Below are positions 8,345 through 16,657 of a DNA stretch of 31,000 bases, one piece after another. The DNA is taken from NCBI GenBank assembly GCA_009700715.1, contig WLLM01000001.1, forward strand, positions 1-31,000, written 5' to 3'. Origin of the DNA: Actinomycetota bacterium. Lineage in GTDB: Bacteria > Actinomycetota > Actinomycetes > Nanopelagicales > Nanopelagicaceae. Position numbers and translations under genes: made by a program. The notes under the pieces were generated by a model that made no database searches, was not told where the DNA came from, and saw nothing but the letters and a program-made list of their open reading frames with translations. Within the stretch, counting starts at the first letter, position 1; the number at the start of each line of letters is the position of its first letter.

Positions 8345-9389
8345 AAAACTGGCAACGTTCATCATTACCATCGCTGCAATTGCACTTGTCGTACTGGGAG
8401 TTTTTTCTCCTAGCAGTTTTCCTAAACTTGAGAAGATCTCGAACGTCTTTAAAGAAGCTGAGCCCGTAAATTCATTAAGCGGACGAGTTGGTAGTGATGG
8501 CCCAATACTTGTGGTCAAGATCGATGACACACCGGCAGCGCATCCGCAGGCTGGCCTGGAAGATGCCGACATCGTTTATATAGAACAAGTAGAAGGTGGC
8601 TTGACCCGATTGGCGGCGATTTTCTCCTCCAAGATACCGAGCGTTGTGGGTCCTGTAAGAAGCGCACGTATCTCAGATATAGAAATATTGGAACAATTTG
8701 GAAGAGTTGCCTTCGCTTACAGCGGTGCACAAAGCAAACTCTTGCCAGTTATCGCAGCCGCCAATTTAGAAAACTTAGGCGCACAACGCCAGTCGAAGGA
8801 GATCTACTCCAATGATCCGCTTCGCACGCCACCAACTGCGATGATGTTGCAGGCACAAACTTTAATGCGCAAAGTGGCTGCAGAGAATTTACCCGTGGCC
8901 AAATCAAAGAGTCCAGATTGGAGTTTCTCTGAAACTATTGAAACTGGGACTCCAATTGCATCAGTGAAAGTTTCATGGCCGGCGAATTCTTATGTAGCAA
9001 CTTGGTCAAAGTCAGAAAATCGTTGGCTCCTATCTCATAGCGCCAGCGCGAACTTAGCCGCAAGTGGCGTTCATTTGGGACCGACAACATTTGTAATTCA
9101 ATTGGTATCAATTACTCCTTCTGAATATCATGACAAGGTCGGCGGAGTTACTCCATTCTCTGCAACGATCGGGAACGGACGCGGTTATATTCTGCGAGAT
9201 GGAAAGTACATTCCGGCGCTTTGGAATAGAGCTACCGGAGTGGATGGAACAAGTTGGACCACAGTAGACGGTGAAGAGATTCCATTTGCGGCGGGACAGA
9301 TTTGGATAGCGCTAACCGATAAAGAACCAGTTTTTACGCCTATTTCGCCTGCGGTTTCCGCGGATGCGCCATCTACAACATCAAAGTAG
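8334..9389 (+). CDS. Membrane-anchored DUF3048 (YerB-like) protein
   Basis: The 351-residue protein has an N-terminal hydrophobic segment (about 6-24) and then the DUF3048 signature: VKIDDTPAAHPQAGLEDADI, EQVEGGLTRL, and GPVRSARISDIEIL. The C-terminal half carries the second conserved part (about 210-330) and ends in a flexible Ser/Thr/Pro tail. There is no lipobox cysteine after the hydrophobic segment, so it is probably an anchored or secreted protein and not a lipoprotein as in Bacillus YerB. I chose the ATG at 8334 because it puts the hydrophobic segment at the N terminus. The biochemical function of the family is not established. Confidence 0.85.
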   Translation: MFFKKLATFIITIAAIALVVLGVFSPSSFPKLEKISNVFKEAEPVNSLSGRVGSDGPILVVKIDDTPAAHPQAGLEDADIVYIEQVEGGLTRLAAIFSSKIPSVVGPVRSARISDIEILEQFGRVAFAYSGAQSKLLPVIAAANLENLGAQRQSKEIYSNDPLRTPPTAMMLQAQTLMRKVAAENLPVAKSKSPDWSFSETIETGTPIASVKVSWPANSYVATWSKSENRWLLSHSASANLAASGVHLGPTTFVIQLVSITPSEYHDKVGGVTPFSATIGNGRGYILRDGKYIPALWNRATGVDGTSWTTVDGEEIPFAAGQIWIALTDKEPVFTPISPAVSADAPSTTSK

Positions 9390-9391
9390 TA

Positions 9392-9419
9392 TTGCACCCT
9401 GATCTTTTAGCGATATTTA
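9392..9419 (+). promoter_or_regulatory. Possible promoter for pdxST
   Basis: TTGCAC (9392-9397) and TATTTA (9414-9419) are separated by 16 bases in the short gap before pdxS. Transcription would start about 9425, leaving a leader of roughly ten bases, so the AGGGAG site at 9423-9428 would sit at the very 5' end. This is a motif match only. Confidence 0.42.
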
Positions 9420-9434
9420 TCTAGGGAGTTTGTG

Positions 9435-10322
9435 ATGTCAGAGGCAGTCGGAACAGCACGCGTTAAGCGCGGTATGGCAGAAATGCTCAAAGGCGGCGTC
9501 ATCATGGATGTCGTAAATGCTGAGCAAGCCAAGATCGCCCAAGATGCTGGCGCTTGCGCTGTTATGGCGCTCGAGCGCGTACCTGCTGATATTCGCGCCC
9601 AAGGCGGCGTTGCACGCATGTCTGATCCAGACATGATCGAAAAGATTAAGGCCGCAGTAACTATTCCTGTGATGGCCAAAGCGCGTATTGGTCACTTTGT
9701 CGAGGCGCGTATTCTCGAATCTTTGGGAGTCGATTACATCGATGAGTCAGAAGTTTTAACGCCAGCAGATTTTGAAAATCACATTGAAAAGTGGGATTTT
9801 AAAGTTCCTTTTGTTTGCGGAGCAACCAACTTAGGTGAAGCGCTACGACGCATCAACGAAGGCGCGGCAATGATTCGCTCTAAGGGCGAAGCCGGTACCG
9901 GAGATGTTTCGAACGCCATGATGCATATGCGCAAAATCGGCGCCGAAATTCGTCGCTTATCTTCAATGCGCGAAGATGAACTTTATGTTGCCGCAAAAGA
10001 GTTGCAAGCGCCTTTTGCACTCGTTAAGGAAGTTGCTGAATCTGGCAAGCTTCCAGTTGTTCTCTTCACTGCAGGTGGAATTGCGACGCCCGCAGATGCA
10101 GCGCTAATGATGCAGATGGGCGCAGATGGCGTATTCATCGGTTCAGGAATCTTTAAATCAGGCGATCCGGCAACTCGCGCAGCTGCTTGCGTTAAAGCAA
10201 CTACTTTCTTTGAGGATGCCAAAGTTATTGCTGATGCCTCACGAGGCCTTGGTGAAGCGATGGTTGGAATTAACGTTGCAGATCTTCCGGCGCCACACCG
10301 CCTTGCTGATCGCGGCTGGTAA
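9435..10322 (+). CDS. pdxS: Pyridoxal 5'-phosphate synthase subunit PdxS
   Basis: This lyase subunit builds PLP from ribose 5-phosphate, glyceraldehyde 3-phosphate and ammonia supplied by PdxT. The 295-residue TIM-barrel protein shows D25 in [11 protein letters not shown], the Schiff-base lysine K82 in [11 protein letters not shown], and the second lysine K150 in [11 protein letters not shown], plus the [20 protein letters not shown] phosphate-binding region. The ATG at 9435 is chosen over the in-frame GTG at 9432 because AGGGAG (9423-9428) is better spaced from it. The pair PdxS/PdxT defines the DXP-independent vitamin B6 route. Twelve bases separate it from pdxT. Confidence 0.98.
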   Translation: MSEAVGTARVKRGMAEMLKGGVIMDVVNAEQAKIAQDAGACAVMALERVPADIRAQGGVARMSDPDMIEKIKAAVTIPVMAKARIGHFVEARILESLGVDYIDESEVLTPADFENHIEKWDFKVPFVCGATNLGEALRRINEGAAMIRSKGEAGTGDVSNAMMHMRKIGAEIRRLSSMREDELYVAAKELQAPFALVKEVAESGKLPVVLFTAGGIATPADAALMMQMGADGVFIGSGIFKSGDPATRAAACVKATTFFEDAKVIADASRGLGEAMVGINVADLPAPHRLADRGW

Positions 10323-10334
10323 TCCTTCAACAAT

Positions 10335-10925
10335 ATGAAGATTGGCGTTCTTGCCTTACAAGGTGATTTTCGGGAGCACCTTGTTGCAGCGAAGACCGCT
10401 GGCCATGCGGCGCTAACGGTTCGCCGTCCAGAAGAACTCGCTGAAATAGATGCGCTAATCATTCCTGGCGGGGAATCAACGACTATCGCACAACTTGCGC
10501 GCACCTTTGAACTCTTCAACCCAATCAAGAAGAGAATCTCTGAAGGTATGCCAGCCTATGGATCTTGCGCCGGAATGATTCTCTTGGCTGATCGAATCAT
10601 CGATGGCGCAGCAGGACAAGAAACTTTTGGTGGGATAGATATGACCGTTCGACGTAATGCATTTGGACGACAGGTTGATTCCTTTGAAAGCGATTTAGAT
10701 TTTCAAGGTACGAGTTTGCATGCAGTATTTATTCGCGCTCCATGGGTGGAACAAGTGGGGGAGAAGGTACAAGTTCTCTCTGAGGTAAATACGGCTAAAG
10801 GACCACACGCCGTTGCGGTTCGCCAAGGTCACTTACTCGCGACCTCATTTCACCCAGAACTGACCGGAGATTTACGCGTACATCGATACTTCTTTGAACA
10901 AGTCTGCACTGGCGCGATAAAGTAA
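10335..10925 (+). CDS. pdxT: Pyridoxal 5'-phosphate synthase glutaminase subunit PdxT
   Basis: This is the class I-type glutamine amidotransferase partner of PdxS, releasing ammonia from glutamine for PLP ring formation. The triad is complete: C78 in YGSCAGM, H173 and E175 in SFHPELTGD. The conserved IPGGESTT (43-50) is also present. At 196 residues it has the family's usual length. No Shine-Dalgarno site is visible in the 12-base gap from pdxS, so translation probably depends on coupling. Gene order pdxS-pdxT-yebC is common in actinobacteria. Confidence 0.97.
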   Translation: MKIGVLALQGDFREHLVAAKTAGHAALTVRRPEELAEIDALIIPGGESTTIAQLARTFELFNPIKKRISEGMPAYGSCAGMILLADRIIDGAAGQETFGGIDMTVRRNAFGRQVDSFESDLDFQGTSLHAVFIRAPWVEQVGEKVQVLSEVNTAKGPHAVAVRQGHLLATSFHPELTGDLRVHRYFFEQVCTGAIK

Positions 10926-10982
10926 GCACATATTTAAGAGATCGCAAGATCCTTTTCGAGAATGAAAGTTTGAGGGTTAGCC

Positions 10983-11735
10983 ATGTCAGGCCATTCCAAA
11001 TGGGCAACGACAAAGCATAAGAAGGCTGTCATCGATAGCCGTCGTGCAAAGAACTTCGCCAAATTAATTAAGGCCATTGAAGTTGCCGCGCGTAACGGTG
11101 GTCCAGATGTAGACGGCAACCCAACGCTCTTTGATGCGATTGCAAAAGCGAAGAAGAATTCCATGCCAGCCGACAACATTGAACGCGCCGTAAAACGTGG
11201 TGCAGGCCTTGAATCTGGTGGATCAGATTGGCAGACGATTATGTATGAAGGCTACGGACCAAATGGCGTTGCGATCATGATCGAATGTTTATCCGATAAC
11301 CGAAATCGTGCGGCCTCTGAAGTACGCGTTGCTGTTACACGTAATGGTGGCTCGATGGCTGATCCAGGATCAGTTGCATATCTCTTCAATCGCAAAGGTG
11401 TAATCATCGTTTCCAAGAACGGGGGAGTCACTGAGGAGAAAGTCCTCGAATCTGTTCTTGAAGCGGGCGCCGAAGAGGTCAACGATCTTGGTGAATCTTT
11501 TGAAGTTGTATGCGAAGCCAGCGATCTTGTTGCAGTTCGTACAGCTCTTCAAAGTTCAAGCATCGATTACGAATCAGCCGACTCTTCCTTCTTGCCTTCC
11601 ATGTCAATTCCGCTAGATGCCGAAGGTGCAACCAAGGTCTTTGAACTCATCGATGCAATCGAAGAGTTGGACGATGTTCAGAATGTCTACAGCAACTTTG
11701 ATGTCTCTGACGAAGTTATGGCGAGCCTTTCCTAA
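10983..11735 (+). CDS. yebC: YebC/TACO1-family protein
   Basis: The 250-residue protein begins with the hallmark [19 protein letters not shown] and continues with [20 protein letters not shown], then [20 protein letters not shown] and the family core. Members have been described as transcription regulators (YebC/PmpR) and as translation factors like mitochondrial TACO1; recent work on the family favours help with difficult, proline-rich translation, so the old regulator label should be held loosely. GAGGG at 10973-10977 gives a reasonable ribosome-binding site. Its place just before ruvCAB is widely conserved in bacteria. Confidence 0.95.
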   Translation: MSGHSKWATTKHKKAVIDSRRAKNFAKLIKAIEVAARNGGPDVDGNPTLFDAIAKAKKNSMPADNIERAVKRGAGLESGGSDWQTIMYEGYGPNGVAIMIECLSDNRNRAASEVRVAVTRNGGSMADPGSVAYLFNRKGVIIVSKNGGVTEEKVLESVLEAGAEEVNDLGESFEVVCEASDLVAVRTALQSSSIDYESADSSFLPSMSIPLDAEGATKVFELIDAIEELDDVQNVYSNFDVSDEVMASLS

Positions 11736-11768
11736 CTCTTTGACCGCACCGTCATAGGCTTTGAAGTT

Positions 11769-12323
11769 ATGAGCCAACCTTTGCTGCGCGTACTGGGAGT
11801 CGATCCCGGTCTGACTCGCTGCGGTATTGGGGTAATCGAAGGGCTTCCCGGATCACCGCTTAAGTTGATCAGCGTTGGCGTTATTAAAACGCCAAGTGAA
11901 GATCCGCTAGAACAACGTTTGTTGCAATTAGAACGTGAACTAACCAAATGGGTTTCTGAACATAAACCAGATCGCATCGCTGTTGAACGAGTTTTCTCAC
12001 AACATAACGTCCGCACTGTTATGGGTACTGGGCAAGCTGCTGGTATCGCGCTACTTGTTGCAGCCCGAGCAGGTATTCCCGTGGTGATGCATACTCCAAG
12101 TGAAGTCAAGGCTGCCGTCACCGGTTCAGGGCGCGCCAATAAGATTCAAGTTGCTGAAATGGTTAAGCGTTTGCTTTCATTAACAGAAATTCCTAAACCA
12201 GTCGATAGTACGGATGCACTGGCACTTGCTATTTGTCATATCTGGCGCGGTGGTGGCAACTCAAAAATCGCCAGCGCGCTTGCCGCAGAAAAATCGCGCA
12301 TCGCAAAGTTGGTCAAAAGATGA
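11769..12323 (+). CDS. ruvC: Crossover junction endodeoxyribonuclease RuvC
   Basis: This Holliday-junction resolvase cuts branched DNA after RuvAB migration. The 184-residue RNase H-fold protein has all four acidic active-site residues: D12 in [11 protein letters not shown]73 in [10 protein letters not shown], and D146 and D149 in [16 protein letters not shown] (11755-11760) lies nine bases before the ATG and GAAG lies closer, so it may have a very short leader. I saw no actinobacterial LexA box in the 33-base gap. The stop overlaps ruvA by four bases (ATGA). Confidence 0.97.
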   Translation: MSQPLLRVLGVDPGLTRCGIGVIEGLPGSPLKLISVGVIKTPSEDPLEQRLLQLERELTKWVSEHKPDRIAVERVFSQHNVRTVMGTGQAAGIALLVAARAGIPVVMHTPSEVKAAVTGSGRANKIQVAEMVKRLLSLTEIPKPVDSTDALALAICHIWRGGGNSKIASALAAEKSRIAKLVKR

Positions 12324-12925
12324 TTTCACTTCTAAATGGAACCGTTCGTTCGATATCGCCCGATAAAGCCATCGTTGAGGTCGGGGGAGTAGGTCTATCC
12401 CTTTCAATTACACAGAAAACCTCGGCACAACTAAACCTAGGCGTTTCCGCGCAGTTCTTCACCACGCTCATAGTTCGCGAGGATGCATTGACTCTCTACG
12501 GTTTTCTGGAAGATGGTGATCGCGCACTCTTTGAACTGGTTCAAACAGTTAGTGGAATTGGACCGAAAGTTGCTCTCTCAATTGTCTCGGCTTTATCACC
12601 TTCACAGTTAGCGGTTGCAGTTGCACAAGAAGATATTACGGCGATTGAAAAAGTGCCTGGTATTGGAAGAAAAGGTGCGCAGAGATTAATTCTAGAACTC
12701 AAAGGCAAGCTAACTGACTTTGGAACCACATCAAAGATTTCACACCACCAACCGGCTTGGCGGGAACAGTTAACAAGCGCCCTCGTATCTCTCGGATTTA
12801 GTTCAAGAGATTCCGACCACGCGATTTCTCAAGTGGTATCACAGCTTTCCGAAGATGGAGTAGATGCCAAGGATTTAGAACTTTCGGATCTATTAAAACG
12901 AGCGCTCTCGCAAGGCGGTCGTTAG
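12320..12925 (+). CDS. ruvA: Holliday junction branch migration protein RuvA
   Basis: This subunit binds the four-way junction and loads RuvB. The 201-residue protein has an N-terminal OB-fold domain beginning [20 protein letters not shown], helix-hairpin-helix motifs ([16 protein letters not shown] and [19 protein letters not shown]), and a C-terminal domain III that contacts RuvB. The ATG at 12320 overlaps the ruvC stop and gives the normal N terminus; longer versions would run into ruvC. One base separates its stop from the ruvB start. Confidence 0.97.
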   Translation: MISLLNGTVRSISPDKAIVEVGGVGLSLSITQKTSAQLNLGVSAQFFTTLIVREDALTLYGFLEDGDRALFELVQTVSGIGPKVALSIVSALSPSQLAVAVAQEDITAIEKVPGIGRKGAQRLILELKGKLTDFGTTSKISHHQPAWREQLTSALVSLGFSSRDSDHAISQVVSQLSEDGVDAKDLELSDLLKRALSQGGR

Positions 12926-12926
12926 A

Positions 12927-14015
12927 GTGGCTAAAGATATGGATGCAGAGAAAGATCAAGATCGTTTAGTTGCACCAGAATTCTCGCAAGATGATTCTGC
13001 GGCAGAACATGCCCTTCGCCCAAAAACGTTGGATGATTTCATCGGTCAACATCGGGTACGCGATCAGATTGATGTTTTGCTTTCGGCGGCACGTTCGCGC
13101 GGTTCTGCGGCAGACCATATTCTTTTAAGTGGTCCGCCAGGACTTGGCAAGACAACACTGGCGCTAATTTTGGCTAGCGAAATGCAAACGCCAATTCGTA
13201 TCACTAGCGGTCCTGCGATTACTCATGCCGGGGATTTGGCGGCTATTTTATCTTCGCTTGTGGAGGGTGAGATTTTATTTTTAGATGAGATTCATCGCTT
13301 GCCCAGACCTGCCGAGGAACTTCTTTATTTGGCGATGGAAGATTTTCGAGTTGATGTCGTTGTTGGAAAAGGCCCAGGCGCAACTGCAATTCCACTGCAA
13401 CTTCCGAGATTTACTCTGGTGGGTGCAACAACTCGTGCAGGATTGTTGCCGAGCCCACTGCGCGATCGTTTCGGATTCACCGCTCATCTAGATTTCTACG
13501 AAACCGAAGAACTAGCCGAAGTCATTCGTCGCAGCGCGGCGCTTTTACAACTCACGATAGAAGAAGATGCAGTTCTTGAAGTTGCCGGAAGGTCACGTGG
13601 CACACCTAGAATCGCAAACCGATTACTTCGACGTGTTCGTGATTATGCCCAGGTTCGTACTAGCGGTGGTTCGGGAAATAAGGCTGCAAATGATTTAACT
13701 CATTCTGATGCCAAGGCGGCACTGGAAATGTATGAAGTTGATGAAAAAGGGCTTGATCGCTTAGATCGTTCAGTTCTGACTGCGTTGATCGAACGATTCA
13801 ATGGGGGACCCGTGGGGCTATCGACATTGGCGATCGCCGTCGGTGAAGAAACTGAGACCGTTGAAGCAGTGGCCGAACCGTTTCTAGTCCGTAATGGATT
13901 TATGGCGCGCACTCCAAGAGGCCGTATCGCGACAGAACTTGGCTGGCGCCATGTGGGACGTACGCCACCTGCTGGAATTGCCACCCTTTTCGACACGCCC
14001 GCGCCCAACGCCTAG
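12927..14015 (+). CDS. ruvB: Holliday junction branch migration ATPase RuvB
   Basis: This AAA+ motor drives branch migration. The 362-residue protein has Walker [10 protein letters not shown] (69-77), Walker B LFLDEIH (117-123), sensor 1 VGATTRAG (165-172), an arginine-finger region PLRDRFG (177-183), and the C-terminal winged helix that binds DNA. The start is GTG at 12927, supported by AAGGCGG (12912-12918) eight bases upstream; ATG at 12939 is an alternative. A strong promoter for secD lies inside its last codons, and the stop codon TAG is part of that promoter's -10 element. Confidence 0.98.
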   Translation: MAKDMDAEKDQDRLVAPEFSQDDSAAEHALRPKTLDDFIGQHRVRDQIDVLLSAARSRGSAADHILLSGPPGLGKTTLALILASEMQTPIRITSGPAITHAGDLAAILSSLVEGEILFLDEIHRLPRPAEELLYLAMEDFRVDVVVGKGPGATAIPLQLPRFTLVGATTRAGLLPSPLRDRFGFTAHLDFYETEELAEVIRRSAALLQLTIEEDAVLEVAGRSRGTPRIANRLLRRVRDYAQVRTSGGSGNKAANDLTHSDAKAALEMYEVDEKGLDRLDRSVLTALIERFNGGPVGLSTLAIAVGEETETVEAVAEPFLVRNGFMARTPRGRIATELGWRHVGRTPPAGIATLFDTPAPNA

Positions 14016-14018
14016 ACT
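13990..14018 (+). promoter_or_regulatory. Promoter for secD, near-leaderless
   Basis: TCGACA (13990-13995) matches the -35 consensus TTGACA at five of six positions, and TAGACT (14013-14018) fits the actinobacterial -10 pattern TANNNT; the spacer is exactly 17 bases. The secD ATG at 14027 is nine bases past the -10, so transcripts would begin at or within about two bases of the start codon. The gap holds no Shine-Dalgarno sequence. This is the best promoter match I see in the window. Confidence 0.6.
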
Positions 14019-14026
14019 CTGCTCTT

Positions 14027-15559
14027 ATGTCCACACCAAATAAAACTGTGAAGAGCCCTGCCCGCTCTGGCCGTTCCCTAGTGATCTTGGCCGTGATCCT
14101 GCTTGGCTTACTTGTTACCACCTTTATTCAAGGCGCTTCATCTGTGCGCCTCGGCCTTGATCTGCGCGGAGGAACCAGCGTCACGCTACAACCTCGCGCA
14201 TCTAACGATGCCAACAAGATAACAACCGAGGCGGTAGATCAAGCTGTAACAATTATTCGTCAGCGCGTTAACTCACTTGGTGTGGCCGAGAGCGAAGTAA
14301 CTGCGCAAGGAAGCGGAACAAATCGTCAAATCGTTATCTCTGTTCCAGGAGATTCGGGTCGCCGCGTTGTTGATCTTGTAGGTCAAACTGCAGAACTTCG
14401 TTTCCGTCAGGTTTTGGCAGAAAGCGCTGGCATCTCAACAGCTGCAGATACATCAACTGCGGCAACGCCTGCAGCAGGAGTAAGTGCCGAGATCAATGCA
14501 AAGTACGCCGCGCTTGATTGCACCAATGCAGCAAACCGCGAAGGCACAGGTGCTGACAGCCCGGCCGACACAATCGTTTCTTGTTCACGCGAAGGCGCTG
14601 CGAAGTACATTCTCGGACCCGCTGAAGTACTTGGTCGCCAAGTATCTGCAGCAACTGCAGGATTTAATCCGCAGCAAGGCGTTACTTGGTTTGTATCTTT
14701 AACTTTTGATGGCGAAGGCACAAAGGCATTTGGTGCCCTAACAAATCGCGTTACAACGCTTGCTTCACCTCTTAATCAAGTAGCAATTGTTCTCGACGGA
14801 CTTGTTGTATCGGCGCCTCGCATCAACGAGGCTATTCCTTCAGGAAATGCGCAGATCACTGGTTCGTTCTCACAGGTTGAGGCACAGGATCTCGCGAATG
14901 TACTTAAGTACGGTGCACTTCCACTGGCATTTGATCGCGGAGAAGTTCAGCAAGTTTCTCCAACCCTTGGCGCTGATCAGCTAAATGCAGGCCTACTCGC
15001 TGGATTCCTTGGTCTTGGTTTAGTTGTGATCTATTCACTTCTTTACTACCGCGGACTTGGTTTGGTAACTGTGGGATCACTTGCCGTTGCTGGCGCGCTG
15101 GTTTACTTGTTATTCCTAGTACTGGGTAAGAGCATCGGTTTCACATTGACGCTTGCAGGTATTGCCGGTGCAATTGTTGCGATCGGTGTAACCGCAGACT
15201 CGTTTATCGTCTTCTTCGAGCGTATTCGCGATGAAGCGCGTGAGGGCCGCTCACTTCGTTCCGCAGTTGAAAGTGGTTGGCTAAAGGCACGTCACACAAT
15301 CTTGGTGGCAGATGCGGTATCGCTTATCGCTGCAGTGCTTCTCTACTTCTTCGCAGTAGGCGGAGTTCGTGGATTCGCATTCACTCTCGGATTAACAACT
15401 CTTGTCGACCTATTTGTGGTCTTCTTCTTCACCAAGCCGATCGTTACTATCCTGGCCGGAGTTAATTTCTTCGCATCAGGACATCCGCTCTCTGGTCTAT
15501 CGCCAAAGAGCATCGGTATGAAATCAACTCAAGTTTCAGCTACAACTTTGGAGGCATAA
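14027..15559 (+). CDS. secD: Protein translocase subunit SecD
   Basis: SecD is the membrane partner of SecYEG that uses the proton motive force to help pull proteins across. The 510-residue protein has an N-terminal membrane helix (about 18-36), the conserved RLGLDLRGGTSV (41-52), a large external domain, and five C-terminal membrane helices with the SSD-like block beginning GVTADSFIVFFERIRDEA. Two cysteines (C165, C186) lie in the external head insertion and could form a disulfide; paired cysteines here are, as I recall, common in actinobacterial SecD. No yajC gene lies between ruvB and secD, unlike in many relatives. Confidence 0.97.
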   Translation: MSTPNKTVKSPARSGRSLVILAVILLGLLVTTFIQGASSVRLGLDLRGGTSVTLQPRASNDANKITTEAVDQAVTIIRQRVNSLGVAESEVTAQGSGTNRQIVISVPGDSGRRVVDLVGQTAELRFRQVLAESAGISTAADTSTAATPAAGVSAEINAKYAALDCTNAANREGTGADSPADTIVSCSREGAAKYILGPAEVLGRQVSAATAGFNPQQGVTWFVSLTFDGEGTKAFGALTNRVTTLASPLNQVAIVLDGLVVSAPRINEAIPSGNAQITGSFSQVEAQDLANVLKYGALPLAFDRGEVQQVSPTLGADQLNAGLLAGFLGLGLVVIYSLLYYRGLGLVTVGSLAVAGALVYLLFLVLGKSIGFTLTLAGIAGAIVAIGVTADSFIVFFERIRDEAREGRSLRSAVESGWLKARHTILVADAVSLIAAVLLYFFAVGGVRGFAFTLGLTTLVDLFVVFFFTKPIVTILAGVNFFASGHPLSGLSPKSIGMKSTQVSATTLEA

Positions 15560-15562
15560 GCG

Positions 15563-16630
15563 ATGTCAAAACTATCTGGTCTTGGTGGTCGTCTTTATTC
15601 AGGTGAGACTTCTTTTGATTTCATCGGTAATCGCCGCCGCTGGTACTCAATTTCTGCTGTATTCATCTTGCTCTCAATCGGAGCGCTTGCGATTCAGGGA
15701 CTTCACCTCGGTATCGAGTTCAAGGGTGGATCTTCTTACACAGTAAATAAATCTGGAATAAGTATTGAACAAGCTCGCGCATCTGTTGCCGACGCTGGTA
15801 TTCCTGGAGAAATCATTGTCCAGAAAATTGGTAACGATAAAGTTCGCATCCAAACTGGTGCGCTTACATCTGAACAATCTAAAGCGGTCGAATCAGCTCT
15901 AACCACTACCTTTGATGTCACTATCGAATCTATTGATACGCAATTAATTGGTCCGTCATGGGGTAAAGAAATTACCAAGAAGGCGCTCTATGGATTGATC
16001 GCGTTCTTGCTTGTCATCATGCTCTTCTTGGCTATGGCCTTTGAGCCGAAGATGGCTATTTCTGCAATCGTTGCCGTGATCCACGACGTCTTTATTACCG
16101 TTGGAATCTATGCGTTAGTTGGATTCGATGTCACTCCAGCAACCGTTATCGGCTTCTTAACCATTCTTGGTTATTCACTTTATGACACTGTTGTTGTATT
16201 CGATAAGGTCCGCGAAAATACTAAATCTGTCGCAGCGGTTGGCAAAGTAACTTACTCACAAGCTGCTAACTTGGCGGTTAATCAGACAATCGTTCGTTCA
16301 GCCAACACTTCGCTGATTGCGCTGCTTCCTGTCGGATCGATTCTCTTCGTTGGAGCCGGTCTGCTTGGCGCAGGAACCTTGAAGGATCTTTCACTCGCCC
16401 TCTTTATTGGTCTTGCGGTTGGAACTTACTCATCAATCTTCATCGCACCACCGTTCTTGGCGTCACTTCGCGAGAAGGAGCCAGCTATGCAGGCGCTAGC
16501 TAAGCGCGTTGCTGGTCGTGGGGGAGCAGAAGCAGTTTCAGCTTCGGTAGCTGCTCCAGGTCGTCCTGCAATTCGCCCAAGCGTTGGTCGTGGACCACGT
16601 AATCAACCAAAGCGTAAAGGTCGCAAGTAA
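15563..16630 (+). CDS. secF: Protein translocase subunit SecF
   Basis: SecF is the obligate partner of SecD in the Sec motor. The 355-residue protein has an N-terminal helix (about 30-47), the conserved GIEFKGGSSY (70-79), and a C-terminal membrane half with ILGYSLYDTVVVFDKVREN (about 205-223) and VNQTIVRSANTSL. It ends in a basic tail (RGPRNQPKRKGRK) likely to lie on the cytoplasmic side near ribosomes or RNA; that role is inference. GGAGG at 15550-15554 is a strong ribosome-binding site. It is three bases after secD, so the two are cotranscribed. Confidence 0.97.
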   Translation: MSKLSGLGGRLYSGETSFDFIGNRRRWYSISAVFILLSIGALAIQGLHLGIEFKGGSSYTVNKSGISIEQARASVADAGIPGEIIVQKIGNDKVRIQTGALTSEQSKAVESALTTTFDVTIESIDTQLIGPSWGKEITKKALYGLIAFLLVIMLFLAMAFEPKMAISAIVAVIHDVFITVGIYALVGFDVTPATVIGFLTILGYSLYDTVVVFDKVRENTKSVAAVGKVTYSQAANLAVNQTIVRSANTSLIALLPVGSILFVGAGLLGAGTLKDLSLALFIGLAVGTYSSIFIAPPFLASLREKEPAMQALAKRVAGRGGAEAVSASVAAPGRPAIRPSVGRGPRNQPKRKGRK

Positions 16631-16653
16631 GGCTTAACCAAAAGTAAGGCTTA
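16625..16653 (+). repeat. 12-base direct repeat at the secF/relA junction
   Basis: AAGTAAGGCTTA occurs at 16625-16636 and again, identical, at 16642-16653, with five bases between. The first copy contains the secF stop codon and the second provides the AAGG ribosome-binding bases before the relA TTG start at 16658. A local tandem duplication could have made this junction after loss of an intervening gene such as apt, but that history is inference. Confidence 0.85.
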
Positions 16654-16657
16654 CAAA

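Noticed and set aside
10937..10957. GATC-GCAA-GATC hairpin followed by CTTTT as a terminator after pdxT
   Set aside because: The uninterrupted stem is only four base pairs and the next pair is mismatched, too weak to call an intrinsic terminator.
11736..11768. SOS (LexA) box before ruvC
   Set aside because: No sequence resembling the actinobacterial GAAC-N4-GTTC box is present in the gap.
13700..14008. Long open frames antisense to ruvB, secD, alaS and others
   Set aside because: They mirror well-supported conserved genes, show no family motifs, and lack ribosome-binding sites; they are expected by chance opposite codon-biased genes.
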